Assembly: GCF_015277775.1 (NCBI RefSeq)
Contig: NZ_CP063849.1
Coordinates: 7,951,501-8,015,500, forward strand
Origin: Paludibaculum fermentans
Lineage (GTDB): Bacteria; Acidobacteriota; Terriglobia; Bryobacterales; Bryobacteraceae
DNA: 64,000 nt
Direction of reading: 5' to 3'
In this document: one piece after another, positions 36,253 through 45,444 of the stretch
Numbering within the stretch: the first letter of the stretch is position 1
Layout of the letters: each line of letters begins with the position of its first letter
Position numbers and translations under genes: made by a program
Notes under the pieces: generated by a model
Databases searched by the model: none
Told to the model about the DNA's origin: nothing
Seen by the model: the letters and a program-made list of their open reading frames with translations, nothing else

Positions 36253-39200
36253 ATGACTCGACTCCTTGTTTGCGTGCTTCTGTTTGGCCTATTACAGGCG
36301 GCTGAGCCGACCGGCACCTTGGCGGGCACAATTCTGGATCCCGCCGGAGCGGTGGTCCCGGCGGCAAAAGTATCCGTCGTTAACACCCAGACCGGCCTGA
36401 AGCGCGAGATGCCTAGCAGCACCGACGGGAGTTTTGTGTTCCCGCTGCTTCCGGTCGGTGGCTACAAGTTATCCGTGGAGGCCGGCGGCTTCGGCCGCTA
36501 CGAGCAGACTGGCATTCAACTGGGGGCGGACCAATCGGCCACGCTGTCCATTCGCCTGCAACTCGGCACGACCAGCCAATCAGTGGAAGTATCAGCGGCG
36601 GCGGCCATGGTGGAGACCCGGTCCGGCGCGCTGAGCCAGGTGGTCAACCAGCAGAAGATTACCGAACTGCCGCTGGATGGCCGCAATGCCGCGTCGCTGG
36701 TCCTGCTGGCGCCCGGCGCGGTCGATCTTCGTGCGGGAAACTCGCGTGGCAGCGGCGATACCCTGCAGACGATTTCGTCACCTTCGGCGGTCTCCATTTC
36801 CGCAAACGGCGGGCGCGCCGATACGGCCAACTACAGCCTGGACGGCGGCAGCAACCAGGACACCTACACCAACGTCAACAATCCCTTCCCGAATCCGGAC
36901 GCCGTGGAAGAGTTCAGCGTCCAGACGAACAGCTTCAGCGCGGAGTATGGACGCGGCTCCGGTGCGATCGTCAACGTGGTGACGAAGTCGGGCACGAACC
37001 AGTTCCACGGCAGCCTCTTCGAATTCCTGCGCAACGGAGATATGAACGCGCGCAACTTCTTTGCCAGCGAACACGACCTGCTGAAGCGCAATCAGTTCGG
37101 CGGGAGCGTGGGCGGACCGATTATCCGCAACAAGCTCTTCTTCTTCGGGACCTACCAGGGGACTCAGCTGCGGGACGTCCAGTCCGGTCTCTCCGCCACG
37201 GTCTACACGGCCGCGCAGCGCCAGGGCGACTTCTCCTCCCTCAGCCGCCAGATTGTCGACCCTGTGACCAAAGTGCCCTTCGCGGGCAACCGGATTCCTG
37301 TCAGCCGGTTCGATCCGGCCGGCGCGAGTCTGCTAACGCACCTCCCCGTCGCCAGCTCCGCGGATGGCCTGGTCTACTTCCAGCGGCCGGACAACGAACA
37401 CGAGAACCAGTTCATGGGGCGTGTCGACTACCTCGTCGGCAGCCACCGGCTGTATGCCCGCTACTTCGATAACACTTACAAGAAGGATGCGGTTTCCGAC
37501 GGCGCCTATCTCCTGACGTCGGGCCGCGGTGTGGACCTTCCGACGAAGACCACCTCATTCAACGACACGATGTCCCTGGGCCCGACGCTCCTGAACAGCT
37601 TCATTGCGTCCTACACCAGGAACTCCTCGGCTGTGCTCAGCGGAGCCCCCTTCGACTATTCGGCCCTCGGCATCAAGAACGTCGCCACCACGAATCCGGC
37701 GGAACTGGTCATCGCCGTTTCCGGCTACTTCAGCATCAATACCGGGCATCCGGGCACCTTCGCACGCGATACCTTCCAATTGGCCGACAGTCTCCACTGG
37801 ATCAAGGGCAAACACGAGATTGCCGTGGGCGGCGACTATCTGCGGTCGCGTTTCGACGGCACCAATACTTACCGCCAGAACGGGCAGTACCGGTTCCGCG
37901 GTACGAGCTATTCGGGCAATCCGTTGACGGATACGCTGCTCGGGTTCGCCGACCGTTTCATTCAGGGCGGAGGCGAGTACCAGACACGGCGCGGCAACAT
38001 GGCGAGCCTGTTCATTCAGGACAACTACCGGGTACGGCGGGATCTGACCCTGAGCTTCGGCCTGCGTTGGGATCCGTTCTATCCGTTCACTGAGAAGGAC
38101 GGAAAGGTGGAGTGCTTCGCGCCTGGATCGAAGTCGAGCCGCTTCGTAAACGCGCCGTCCGGCTACCTGTACGCCGGTGATGCCGGATGTCCGCAGGGGG
38201 GCTTCGATTCGCGCACGGCGCAGTTCGCTCCGCGAGTGGGGCTGTCCTACAACCCCGATGGCGGCAAGACCGTGATTCGCGCCGGGGCCGGCCTCTTCTA
38301 CCAGCCCCCGTTCCTGGAAGCCTTCAACAACATGTCGGACAGCGCTCCGTTCAGTCCGCAGGTTCAGCTGTTCCGGGTTCCGTTCTCCAATCCCTACGCC
38401 TCGGCCACCAATCCCTTCCCGGCCCAGTTCGCGCCCACCGTGCCGGGGGCGAACGTAGCCTTCGATCTGCCGATGAGCCTGGCGGTATCCTACTCCCGCG
38501 ACTGGCGCCCCTCCCGCGTGCTGAACTGGAACTTCACCGTGGAGCGGCAACTCACCACCGACCTGCTGGCGCGGATCTCCTATGTCGGATCCAAGGGCAC
38601 GCACCTGAACTACAACACCGACATCAACGCTCCGCTGCCCAGCCCGACCGCGACGGCCGACAACGAGGACGACCGGCGGCCCTACTCGCAGTTCCTGCAG
38701 TTTACGCAGAACATCGCCGGCGCCAACTCCAGCTTCAACGCGCTGCAGCTCTCGTTGGAAAAGCGGTTCTCGCGCGGCTTCACGCTGAGCGCCAATTACA
38801 CCTGGGGCAAGAGCATGGATCCCATGTCCTATGCCACGGATCTCGACGGCATCAATGTGATCAATCCTTACAACGTGAATGCTTACCGGGCCGTCTCCGA
38901 CTACAACGTGCCCCACCGCTTTGTGCTGAATTCACTGTGGCAACTGCCTTCACCGTCCGGCGGCGTGGCTAAACTCGTTCTGGGCAATTGGCAGGCGTCG
39001 GGCATCTTCAGCTGGCAAAGCGGGTTCCCGCTCAACTTCTCGACGGCCAACGACACCTCGTTCAGCCTGCCGACCGTGGGTGACGATCAGGCGCAGTTGT
39101 CGTGCAGCCCGCAATACACCGGCGGATCGCGCGGCGACCGCATTGCGAGCTGGTTCCAGACAAAGTGTTTCGGCATCCCACAGGACAACTCGTTCGGGAA

Positions 39201-39435
39201 CGCCGGACGCAACATCATGATCGGGCCGGGCACTGTGAACCTGGACTTCGGCGCGCACAAATCGTTCCGCATCACCGAGAAGAGCCAGCTGCAGTTCCGT
39301 GCTGAGTTCTTCAACCTCTTCAACCATCCGTTGTTGGAAAACCCGGATACCACCGTCGGGGACACCAACTTCGGCCGCATCCTGGGCGCCCGGTCGCCGA
39401 GGACCGCCCAACTGGCCCTGCGCTTCAACTTCTAA
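36253..39435 (+). CDS. TonB-dependent receptor with carboxypeptidase-regulatory-like domain
   Basis: 1060 residues from the ATG at 36253 (GAAAGGGA upstream). Signal peptide MTRLLVCVLLFGLLQAA. N-terminal Cna_B-like domain (GTLAGTILDPAGAVVPAAKV, DGSFVFPLLPVGGYKL). The plug has QKITELPLDGRNAASLVLL and FSVQTNSFSAEYGRGSGAIV. Barrel strands fill the rest, ending FNF with a terminal aromatic. It brings a bulky substrate across the outer membrane in an energy-coupled manner. First gene of a plus-strand run that includes a hydrolase 11 bases downstream, so the substrate is probably processed by that enzyme. Confidence 0.87.
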   Translation: MTRLLVCVLLFGLLQAAEPTGTLAGTILDPAGAVVPAAKVSVVNTQTGLKREMPSSTDGSFVFPLLPVGGYKLSVEAGGFGRYEQTGIQLGADQSATLSIRLQLGTTSQSVEVSAAAAMVETRSGALSQVVNQQKITELPLDGRNAASLVLLAPGAVDLRAGNSRGSGDTLQTISSPSAVSISANGGRADTANYSLDGGSNQDTYTNVNNPFPNPDAVEEFSVQTNSFSAEYGRGSGAIVNVVTKSGTNQFHGSLFEFLRNGDMNARNFFASEHDLLKRNQFGGSVGGPIIRNKLFFFGTYQGTQLRDVQSGLSATVYTAAQRQGDFSSLSRQIVDPVTKVPFAGNRIPVSRFDPAGASLLTHLPVASSADGLVYFQRPDNEHENQFMGRVDYLVGSHRLYARYFDNTYKKDAVSDGAYLLTSGRGVDLPTKTTSFNDTMSLGPTLLNSFIASYTRNSSAVLSGAPFDYSALGIKNVATTNPAELVIAVSGYFSINTGHPGTFARDTFQLADSLHWIKGKHEIAVGGDYLRSRFDGTNTYRQNGQYRFRGTSYSGNPLTDTLLGFADRFIQGGGEYQTRRGNMASLFIQDNYRVRRDLTLSFGLRWDPFYPFTEKDGKVECFAPGSKSSRFVNAPSGYLYAGDAGCPQGGFDSRTAQFAPRVGLSYNPDGGKTVIRAGAGLFYQPPFLEAFNNMSDSAPFSPQVQLFRVPFSNPYASATNPFPAQFAPTVPGANVAFDLPMSLAVSYSRDWRPSRVLNWNFTVERQLTTDLLARISYVGSKGTHLNYNTDINAPLPSPTATADNEDDRRPYSQFLQFTQNIAGANSSFNALQLSLEKRFSRGFTLSANYTWGKSMDPMSYATDLDGINVINPYNVNAYRAVSDYNVPHRFVLNSLWQLPSPSGGVAKLVLGNWQASGIFSWQSGFPLNFSTANDTSFSLPTVGDDQAQLSCSPQYTGGSRGDRIASWFQTKCFGIPQDNSFGNAGRNIMIGPGTVNLDFGAHKSFRITEKSQLQFRAEFFNLFNHPLLENPDTTVGDTNFGRILGARSPRTAQLALRFNF

Positions 39436-39446
39436 GGGGCATGGGC

Positions 39447-41618
39447 ATGGCAGGCAATACGCGGCGATCGTTTCTGGGGGGTGCCCTGGGCGCCCCCGCC
39501 CTTCTCGCACAAGCGAATCTGGGCCGTGCGGAAGCCGGGTCGGGACAGCCGTTCCCCGGCGCCGCTTACCACCAATACTCGCGCTGCCTGCCGGACTATC
39601 TGCGTGGGCTGGCCGCCTCGGCCCGCCGGACGCGAGAAGCCGCGCTCGCGAAACTGACAACCCCCGCTGCGATCCAGCAGCGCCAGCGCTGGGTGCGGCA
39701 GACACTGGTGGAACTGATCGGATCGTTACCCGAGCGCACGAACCTGAATGCGAAGACGGTGGGTTCGTTTGAGCGGGCAGGCTACCGGGTAGAGCGGCTG
39801 GTCTACGAAAGCCGGCCGGACTTCCACATCCCCGCCAATCTCTACATTCCGGCGGGCAAACCGCCGTTTCCGGCCGTGTTGTTCCAACTGGGCCATTCCG
39901 GCAACGGCAAAGCGTACGACAGCTACCAGCGCGCCTGCCAGGGCCTGGTGAAGCTGGGATTCCTGGTGCTCTCCTTCGACCCCATGGGGCAAGGTGAGCG
40001 CATCTACTACCCCGGCGTCCCCGGTCAGCGCACGCGGCTGGAGGGCGGTGCCGATGGGGAGCACACCGTGCCGGGCCGGCAGATGCTGTTGACGGGCACC
40101 ACCTCGACGCAGATGCAGCTTTGGGACGCCATCCGCAGCCTGGACTATCTGGCGAGCCATCCATTGGCGGATGCCACACGCCTGGCCTCGACGGGCCAGT
40201 CGGGCGGAGCGACGCTGACCATGCTGCTGTGCGCGGTGGACGACCGCTTGAAAACCGCCGCCGTGTTCAGCGGCAACACTGAGAACGTGGCCTGCCGGAA
40301 CTTCCTGCCGCCCGGATCCACTGACGATGCGGAGCAGAACTTCGTGGGCTGCGGCCCCTTGGGTTTCGACCGCTGGGACCTGTTTTACCCCTTCGCTCCG
40401 AAGCCCCTGCTGATCTCAGTCAGCGATAAGGATAGTTTCGGTACTTACTCTCCGAACTATGTGAGCGACGGCTGGGAGGAATACCAGAAGCTGGCCGCGG
40501 TCTACAAGACCATGGGTGCGGCTGGGTCCCTAAGTTGGGCGGATACGCCGCTGCCCCACGGTCTCTCCTACGACAGCCGCCTGCAGATGTACAACTGGAT
40601 GCTGCGCCACCTGAAGGGGGACCCGCAGGGCGTCACTCAGGAGCCGGCGGTTGCCCCCGAGCCCGACTCCACCCTGTGGGTAACACCGGACGCGAGCGTG
40701 ATCAGCAGCTTCGGCGGCGCCACGCCGTTCAGCCTGACCAGGCAAAGGGCGGGCGCGATTGCACCTGCCCGCACGCCGGTATCCCTGGAGAAGCTGCTGC
40801 GGCTGGAGCGGCCCACGCCCTCCGCGCCGGTTTCCCTCCGCAAGGTGCCTTCCGCGCGGGGCGTGACGATTGAGGCTCTGGAAGTCCCTTGCGTGCCGGG
40901 CGTCGTGCTGCCCGTGTGGCAGTTTCATCCCAGCCAGGACGCTGGGCCGGGCCCTATCCTGCTGCTGCTTCATCCGGGTGGGCGCAATCGGGCATGGCAT
41001 GAAGGTGAGCTCTGCCACAGTCTGGCGCTGGACGGCATGACGGTGTGCGCGGCGGATGTGCGCGGCATTGGGGACATGGCCCCCGAGTTCAGCCCTGGCG
41101 CGCCAGGGTATATGCGCGAGCACCAGGAGGAAGAGAACTACGCGTGGGGCTCGCTGATCCTTGGCCGTCCGTTGCTGGGGCAGAGAACCACCGACGTTCT
41201 TGCCCTGGCCCGGGCCTTGCGAACGGGCCCCGGCGGGAGAGGGAGACGCCTGGTTGTCGCCGCCTATGGTGCGATGGCCGTGCCGGCGCTCTGCGCGGCG
41301 TGTTTGGATCCAGGGATTGAGCGGCTCTACCTCGCGGGCGGTCTTTCGTCCTTCCGGAGCCTGGTCGAAACCGAGGACTACCGGCACTCCCTCGCGGACT
41401 TCGTGCCAGGAGTCCTCGGCCAGACGGATCTGCCGGAGCTTGTGGCGCAGTTGGCGCCCAGGAAAGTAGTCCTTGGCGGGATGGTGGATGCGGCCGGGAA
41501 ACCGCACTCGCTCGAGGCTGGGAAGACGATCTATGCGGCGGCGCTCCAGCGCGGGCATGTGGAATTTCGCGCCGAGCCCGGGTGGAGTCTGGAGACACTG
41601 AGGGCGGTCTGCCGGTAG
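39447..41618 (+). CDS. Tat-exported double alpha/beta-hydrolase (acetyl-xylan-esterase-like)
   Basis: 723 residues; the second ATG at 39447 was chosen because AAGGGG is 7 bases before it. Tat signal NTRRSFLGGALGAPALL. The first alpha/beta-hydrolase domain (about 110-410) has VLFQLGHSGNGKAYDSY, FDPMGQGERIYYPG, the nucleophile elbow STGQSGGATLTMLL and LLISVSDKDSF. The second domain (470-720) has LLLLHPGGRN, CAADVRGIGDM and LVVAAYGAMAVPAL, in which the nucleophile position (AYGA) lacks Ser, so it is probably inactive. The family includes sugar deacetylases and glucuronoyl esterases. Expected to remove ester groups from the incoming substrate in the periplasm. Confidence 0.78.
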   Translation: MAGNTRRSFLGGALGAPALLAQANLGRAEAGSGQPFPGAAYHQYSRCLPDYLRGLAASARRTREAALAKLTTPAAIQQRQRWVRQTLVELIGSLPERTNLNAKTVGSFERAGYRVERLVYESRPDFHIPANLYIPAGKPPFPAVLFQLGHSGNGKAYDSYQRACQGLVKLGFLVLSFDPMGQGERIYYPGVPGQRTRLEGGADGEHTVPGRQMLLTGTTSTQMQLWDAIRSLDYLASHPLADATRLASTGQSGGATLTMLLCAVDDRLKTAAVFSGNTENVACRNFLPPGSTDDAEQNFVGCGPLGFDRWDLFYPFAPKPLLISVSDKDSFGTYSPNYVSDGWEEYQKLAAVYKTMGAAGSLSWADTPLPHGLSYDSRLQMYNWMLRHLKGDPQGVTQEPAVAPEPDSTLWVTPDASVISSFGGATPFSLTRQRAGAIAPARTPVSLEKLLRLERPTPSAPVSLRKVPSARGVTIEALEVPCVPGVVLPVWQFHPSQDAGPGPILLLLHPGGRNRAWHEGELCHSLALDGMTVCAADVRGIGDMAPEFSPGAPGYMREHQEEENYAWGSLILGRPLLGQRTTDVLALARALRTGPGGRGRRLVVAAYGAMAVPALCAACLDPGIERLYLAGGLSSFRSLVETEDYRHSLADFVPGVLGQTDLPELVAQLAPRKVVLGGMVDAAGKPHSLEAGKTIYAAALQRGHVEFRAEPGWSLETLRAVCR

Positions 41619-41699
41619 TGCGGAAAACGCATCCTATACTAAGAGGCGGCTTGGGTTGAAAGACTCGGAGACCATGTGGGTCAACGCAAGGAGTGAAGC

Positions 41700-42764
41700 G
41701 TGAAGAAGAGGCCGTCCTTTCAGGAGTTGGCGCAGAAAGCCAACGTCAGCACGGCGACAGTGTCGCGAATTGCCCGCGGGCAGGTGAACGTTGACGCAGC
41801 CATCAAGGAACGCGTGCGGCTGGCGGCGGAAGAGCTGGGCATCGATCTCGATCAGAGACGCAACGAGAAGTCCACGATCATTGCCTTCCTCCTGGCGAAC
41901 AGGGACATCCTCCACAACTTTCAGGCCCGGATTCTCTTCGGAGCGGAGAACTACTGCTCGGCGCAAAGCAAGGAGCTGCTGTTCCTGACCCTTCGCTACT
42001 CGCCCACTGTGCCATCCCGCGACCTGCACCTGCCGCGCATCCTGAACCAGCGTGCCCTGGTGCGCGCGGTCATTCTGGGTGGCACCAATTCGCCCAACAT
42101 GCTGGATGCGCTGCGGGAGCGGGAAATTCCGTTCTCCGTACTCGGCAACAACGTTCTGGGCGAGTGGGCATCGAGCGAATTCGACGCCGTCTATTCCGAC
42201 GACACACAGGGCGCCTTCGATCTCACCGGCCATCTGATCACGGAAGGGCATCGGGACATCTGGTTTATCGGCGATAACGATCTGCCCTGGTATGCGCGTT
42301 GCGCGACCGGCTATCGCGAGCGCATGACCAAGTCCGGACTAATGCCCAGGTTCAGCGAGATTCACTCCGACGACCGCCAGTTGGGCTACCTGGCGATGAG
42401 GTCGATCCTCTCGCGCCGCGAGCCCGTGACGGCCGTCATCGCCGGTTCAGATCAGATCGCGCGCGGTGTCTATGAAGCGCTGCAGCAGGCCGGGCTGCGC
42501 ATCCCGGCTGATATCAGTGTGGCGGGCTTCAACGACAGTGAGGCGGCGCTGATGGATCCGCCGTTGACCAGTGTCCGCGAGTTTCCTGAGGAGTTGGGCA
42601 AACACCTGGCGGAGTTCGTCCTGCGCAGGGTCCAGGAGCCCGATCGCGAAACTCAACAACTGACGATCCCCACCCGCGTCGTGGTGCGTGCCTCCACGCG
42701 TGCCATCTGGTCGGATAAGCCGGTCCCCGAGAGCAACGGAGCCGGGCTCACTTCGAACGTATAA
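41700..42764 (+). CDS. LacI-family transcriptional regulator
   Basis: 354 residues from a GTG with AAGGAG 7 bases upstream. Standard LacI HTH at residues 5-27: SFQELAQKANVSTATVSRIARG, followed by hinge RVRLAAEELGIDLDQRR. The periplasmic-binding-like core has AVILGGTNSPNMLDAL, DDTQGAFDLTGHLITEGH, IAGSDQIARGVYEALQQAG, and SVAGFNDSEAALMDPPLTSV. It should regulate the surrounding utilisation genes in response to a sugar-like ligand. The tandem palindromes upstream of the TonB receptor are possible sites. Confidence 0.9.
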   Translation: MKKRPSFQELAQKANVSTATVSRIARGQVNVDAAIKERVRLAAEELGIDLDQRRNEKSTIIAFLLANRDILHNFQARILFGAENYCSAQSKELLFLTLRYSPTVPSRDLHLPRILNQRALVRAVILGGTNSPNMLDALREREIPFSVLGNNVLGEWASSEFDAVYSDDTQGAFDLTGHLITEGHRDIWFIGDNDLPWYARCATGYRERMTKSGLMPRFSEIHSDDRQLGYLAMRSILSRREPVTAVIAGSDQIARGVYEALQQAGLRIPADISVAGFNDSEAALMDPPLTSVREFPEELGKHLAEFVLRRVQEPDRETQQLTIPTRVVVRASTRAIWSDKPVPESNGAGLTSNV

Positions 42765-42788
42765 ATCCATGAATCGCGACGGCAGGCA

Positions 42789-44069
42789 ATGACACAGCAG
42801 ATTGAGGCGGCTCCTCCGGAGCCGGTGGCGGCCAGTCCGTCCGGGCGGCGCTGGTGGATCGTATGGGCCCTCTTCGGCTCGACGGTCCTGAACTACTTCA
42901 ACCGGCAGACGCTATCGGTGCTGGCGCCGTTGATATCGCAGCAGCTTCACCTGAGTCACAGTGAGCTCTCGCGCATCTTCGCGGCGTTTCAAGTCTCCTA
43001 CGCCTTGATGTGGCTGCTGGGCGGGATTGCGCTCGACATCGTGGGGACGCGGCTCGGGCTGTCGCTCGCGGTGATCTGGTGGTCCGTGGTGAGTCTGGCG
43101 ACCTCGTTCGCGAACTCCGTGGCTTCGTTTGGCGTGCTGCGATTCCTGCTGGGCATTGGCGAAGGGTTCAATTGGCCGGGCGCCAGTAAGACGGTCGCCG
43201 AAGTGTTTCCTCCGCAGGAGCGCGGGCTGGCCGTCGCGATCTTCGACAGCGGGTCGAGCGTCGGTGGCGCGCTGGCGGCCTTCTGCATCCCGTGGATTGC
43301 GCTCCGGTTCGGTTGGCGATCGGCCTTCGCATTCTCCGGGATTCTGGGCTTTGCCTGGCTCGCCTGGTGGCTGCTCGTCTATCCCCGGCCGGTGAAGACA
43401 CTGCAATCGGGGGCAGGCGGCGAACAGGCGTTTCTGCGTTCGATGCGGCTCTGGCTTCCTACCTTGAAGCGGCGGGAGACGTGGGCCGTGGTGCTGGGCC
43501 GTTCACTCACTGATCCTGTGTGGTGGTTCTACGTCTTCTGGCTGCCGCAGTATCTGAGTGACGCGCGCGGCTTCAGCCTCGAACGGATCGCTCTGTTCGC
43601 CTGGATCCCGTTTGTTGCCGCCGATGCCGGCAACTTCGCGGCCGGCCTGGTTTCCGGCTGGCTGATCCGGCGCAAGATGCCAGTGATGCGAGCCCGCAAG
43701 CTGGTCTGCGTCGTAAGCTGCATCCCCATGTTGGCCGGCATTCCAGCGGCGTCGGTGCACAGTCCCTTCTGGGCGCTGGCCCTGATCTGCCTGGCGCTGT
43801 TTGGCTACGCGAGTTGGTCGACGATGGGCCTGACCTTGCCTTCGGATCTATTCCCGCCGGAGGTGGTGGGCTCCGTGACGGGCCTCAGCGGACTGGGCGC
43901 CGGTGCGGTTTCCACGCTCTTCACTCTGTTGATTGGCGCACTGGTCGATCGGTTTTCCTACAGCCCGGCCTTTGTTGCGGCAGGACTCATGCCCTTGTTG
44001 GCGACGTTCATCATCCTTGTCTTGATCCGGCCGGACCAGGCGGCCAGCGCGGAACGTACTTCCGCATAG
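42789..44069 (+). CDS. MFS transporter, ACS family (hexuronate/sugar-acid type)
   Basis: 426 residues, twelve hydrophobic helices. WWIVWALFGSTVLNYFNRQTLSVLAP (first helix with the ACS-type RQ/T), GIGEGFNWPGASKTVAEVFPPQERG and FDSGSSVGGALAAFCIPWI are features of the anion:cation symporter subfamily that moves hexuronates and galactonate. It probably takes the periplasmic breakdown product into the cytosol. It lies 24 bases from lacI and 25 from the Gfo/Idh gene. Confidence 0.85.
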   Translation: MTQQIEAAPPEPVAASPSGRRWWIVWALFGSTVLNYFNRQTLSVLAPLISQQLHLSHSELSRIFAAFQVSYALMWLLGGIALDIVGTRLGLSLAVIWWSVVSLATSFANSVASFGVLRFLLGIGEGFNWPGASKTVAEVFPPQERGLAVAIFDSGSSVGGALAAFCIPWIALRFGWRSAFAFSGILGFAWLAWWLLVYPRPVKTLQSGAGGEQAFLRSMRLWLPTLKRRETWAVVLGRSLTDPVWWFYVFWLPQYLSDARGFSLERIALFAWIPFVAADAGNFAAGLVSGWLIRRKMPVMRARKLVCVVSCIPMLAGIPAASVHSPFWALALICLALFGYASWSTMGLTLPSDLFPPEVVGSVTGLSGLGAGAVSTLFTLLIGALVDRFSYSPAFVAAGLMPLLATFIILVLIRPDQAASAERTSA

Positions 44070-44094
44070 TCATCGAACTCCAGGGAGGCTTCCT

Positions 44095-45426
44095 ATGAGC
44101 AATACAGTGACGAGAAGAGGATTTGTCGCGGCGGCGGTCGCGGCGCTGCCCTCCACTGCTCTGTCCTATTCGCGCATTCCCGGCGCGAACGACCGCATCC
44201 AGATCGGCGCGATTGGTTGCGGCCACCGCGCGTCCGGTCATCGCAAGATGCTGAAGAAGTCGCTGGCCACCGATCCGAAATTCGACTTCCGCAGCGTGTG
44301 CGACCTGTGGTCGGTCAATCGGGAACGCGCAGCTGACAGCGCGAAGCAGTTGTTTGGCGCGCGGCCCAAAACCTATAAGTACTCCGAGGAGATGCTGGCC
44401 GACCCCGAGTTGGATGCCGTCATGATCGGGACAGGCGACCACCAGCACGCCCGGATCCTGGCCGAGGTGGTGCGGGCGGGCAAGGACTGCTACTGCGAGA
44501 AGCCGATGGCGAACACACTGGAGGACGCCATGCTCGCGCGTGAGGCCGTGCTCAGCAGCAAGCGCGTCGTGCAGATGGGCTCGCAATGGCTGAGCGACCC
44601 CTACCAGCAGCAGGTGCGCGACATCGTGCGCAGCGGCAAGCTGGGCAAGATCGTTTCGGTCGACCAGAGTTGGAACTTCAGCGGGCCGCGCTGGCATGTG
44701 CCAAAGAATCCCGACGTCGCGGCGCTGAAGGAACAGGACACCGATTGGAAGCGGTGGCTTCTGGGCCGGCCCGATCGGCCGTTCGACCCGCGCGTCTACT
44801 TCGAGTTCCGCATCTTCAAGGATTTCTCGGGCGGCATTACGGATCAATGGTACAGCCACGGTTCCGGGCTGGCTCACTTCTATCTCGACACCTTCATTCC
44901 TGACGACACGATGGCCAATGGAGGCATCTTCGCCTGGCACGACGTGCGGGAGAACCCCGACACGCTGCAGATGGCCTCGACCTTTAAGGAAAAGCAGGTG
45001 CTCTACACCTACAGCACCACCTTCGGCAGCAGTTATGGCGATCACACGATCATCCGCGGCACGCGCGGGTCGCTCTATTCTCCGGGTGGAGAAGGCAGCC
45101 CGCAGTGGTGGTACATCGAGGAGAATCGCAGTGCCTGGGGTTCGAACGTCGTGTTCGATCTGCACAACGGCAAGGCGAAGCCTCAATTAGTGACGATTCC
45201 GGGCAGCACCGACACGCCGCCTGTCGACCAGGACGACGACCTGAAGTACCACACGGACAACTGGCTGCAGTGCATGCGCAGCCGGAAAACCCCGAACGGC
45301 AGCATCGAGACGGGCTTTGCTCACGCGGTGGCTGTCGTCATGGCGAATCGCAGCTACCGCGAGGGCCGCAAGATGTACTGGGATCGAAAGAACGAAAAGA
45401 TCCTCGATCATCCGCCCGCCGCCTGA
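44095..45426 (+). CDS. Tat-exported Gfo/Idh/MocA oxidoreductase
   Basis: 443 residues with a Tat signal (TVTRRGFVAAAVAALPSTAL) and a Rossmann motif IQIGAIGCGHRASGH. The catalytic EKP is in CYCEKPMANTLEDA (Lys of EKP). The second domain includes DQSWNFSGPRWHVP and FKDFSGGITDQWYSHGSG (His likely in substrate binding). The enzyme uses bound NAD(P) to oxidise or reduce sugars and related polyols, and Tat export together with the cofactor is typical of the family in acidobacteria. It probably acts on the same substrate as the hydrolase. GGGAGG precedes the start. Confidence 0.85.
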   Translation: MSNTVTRRGFVAAAVAALPSTALSYSRIPGANDRIQIGAIGCGHRASGHRKMLKKSLATDPKFDFRSVCDLWSVNRERAADSAKQLFGARPKTYKYSEEMLADPELDAVMIGTGDHQHARILAEVVRAGKDCYCEKPMANTLEDAMLAREAVLSSKRVVQMGSQWLSDPYQQQVRDIVRSGKLGKIVSVDQSWNFSGPRWHVPKNPDVAALKEQDTDWKRWLLGRPDRPFDPRVYFEFRIFKDFSGGITDQWYSHGSGLAHFYLDTFIPDDTMANGGIFAWHDVRENPDTLQMASTFKEKQVLYTYSTTFGSSYGDHTIIRGTRGSLYSPGGEGSPQWWYIEENRSAWGSNVVFDLHNGKAKPQLVTIPGSTDTPPVDQDDDLKYHTDNWLQCMRSRKTPNGSIETGFAHAVAVVMANRSYREGRKMYWDRKNEKILDHPPAA

Positions 45427-45444
45427 GTCCGCGGGAGAAGTTCT

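Noticed and set aside
41619-41699. LacI-type operator next to its own gene
   Set aside because: I looked for a CG-centred palindrome of LacI type and found none convincing; only short repeats such as GCG-N5-CGC.
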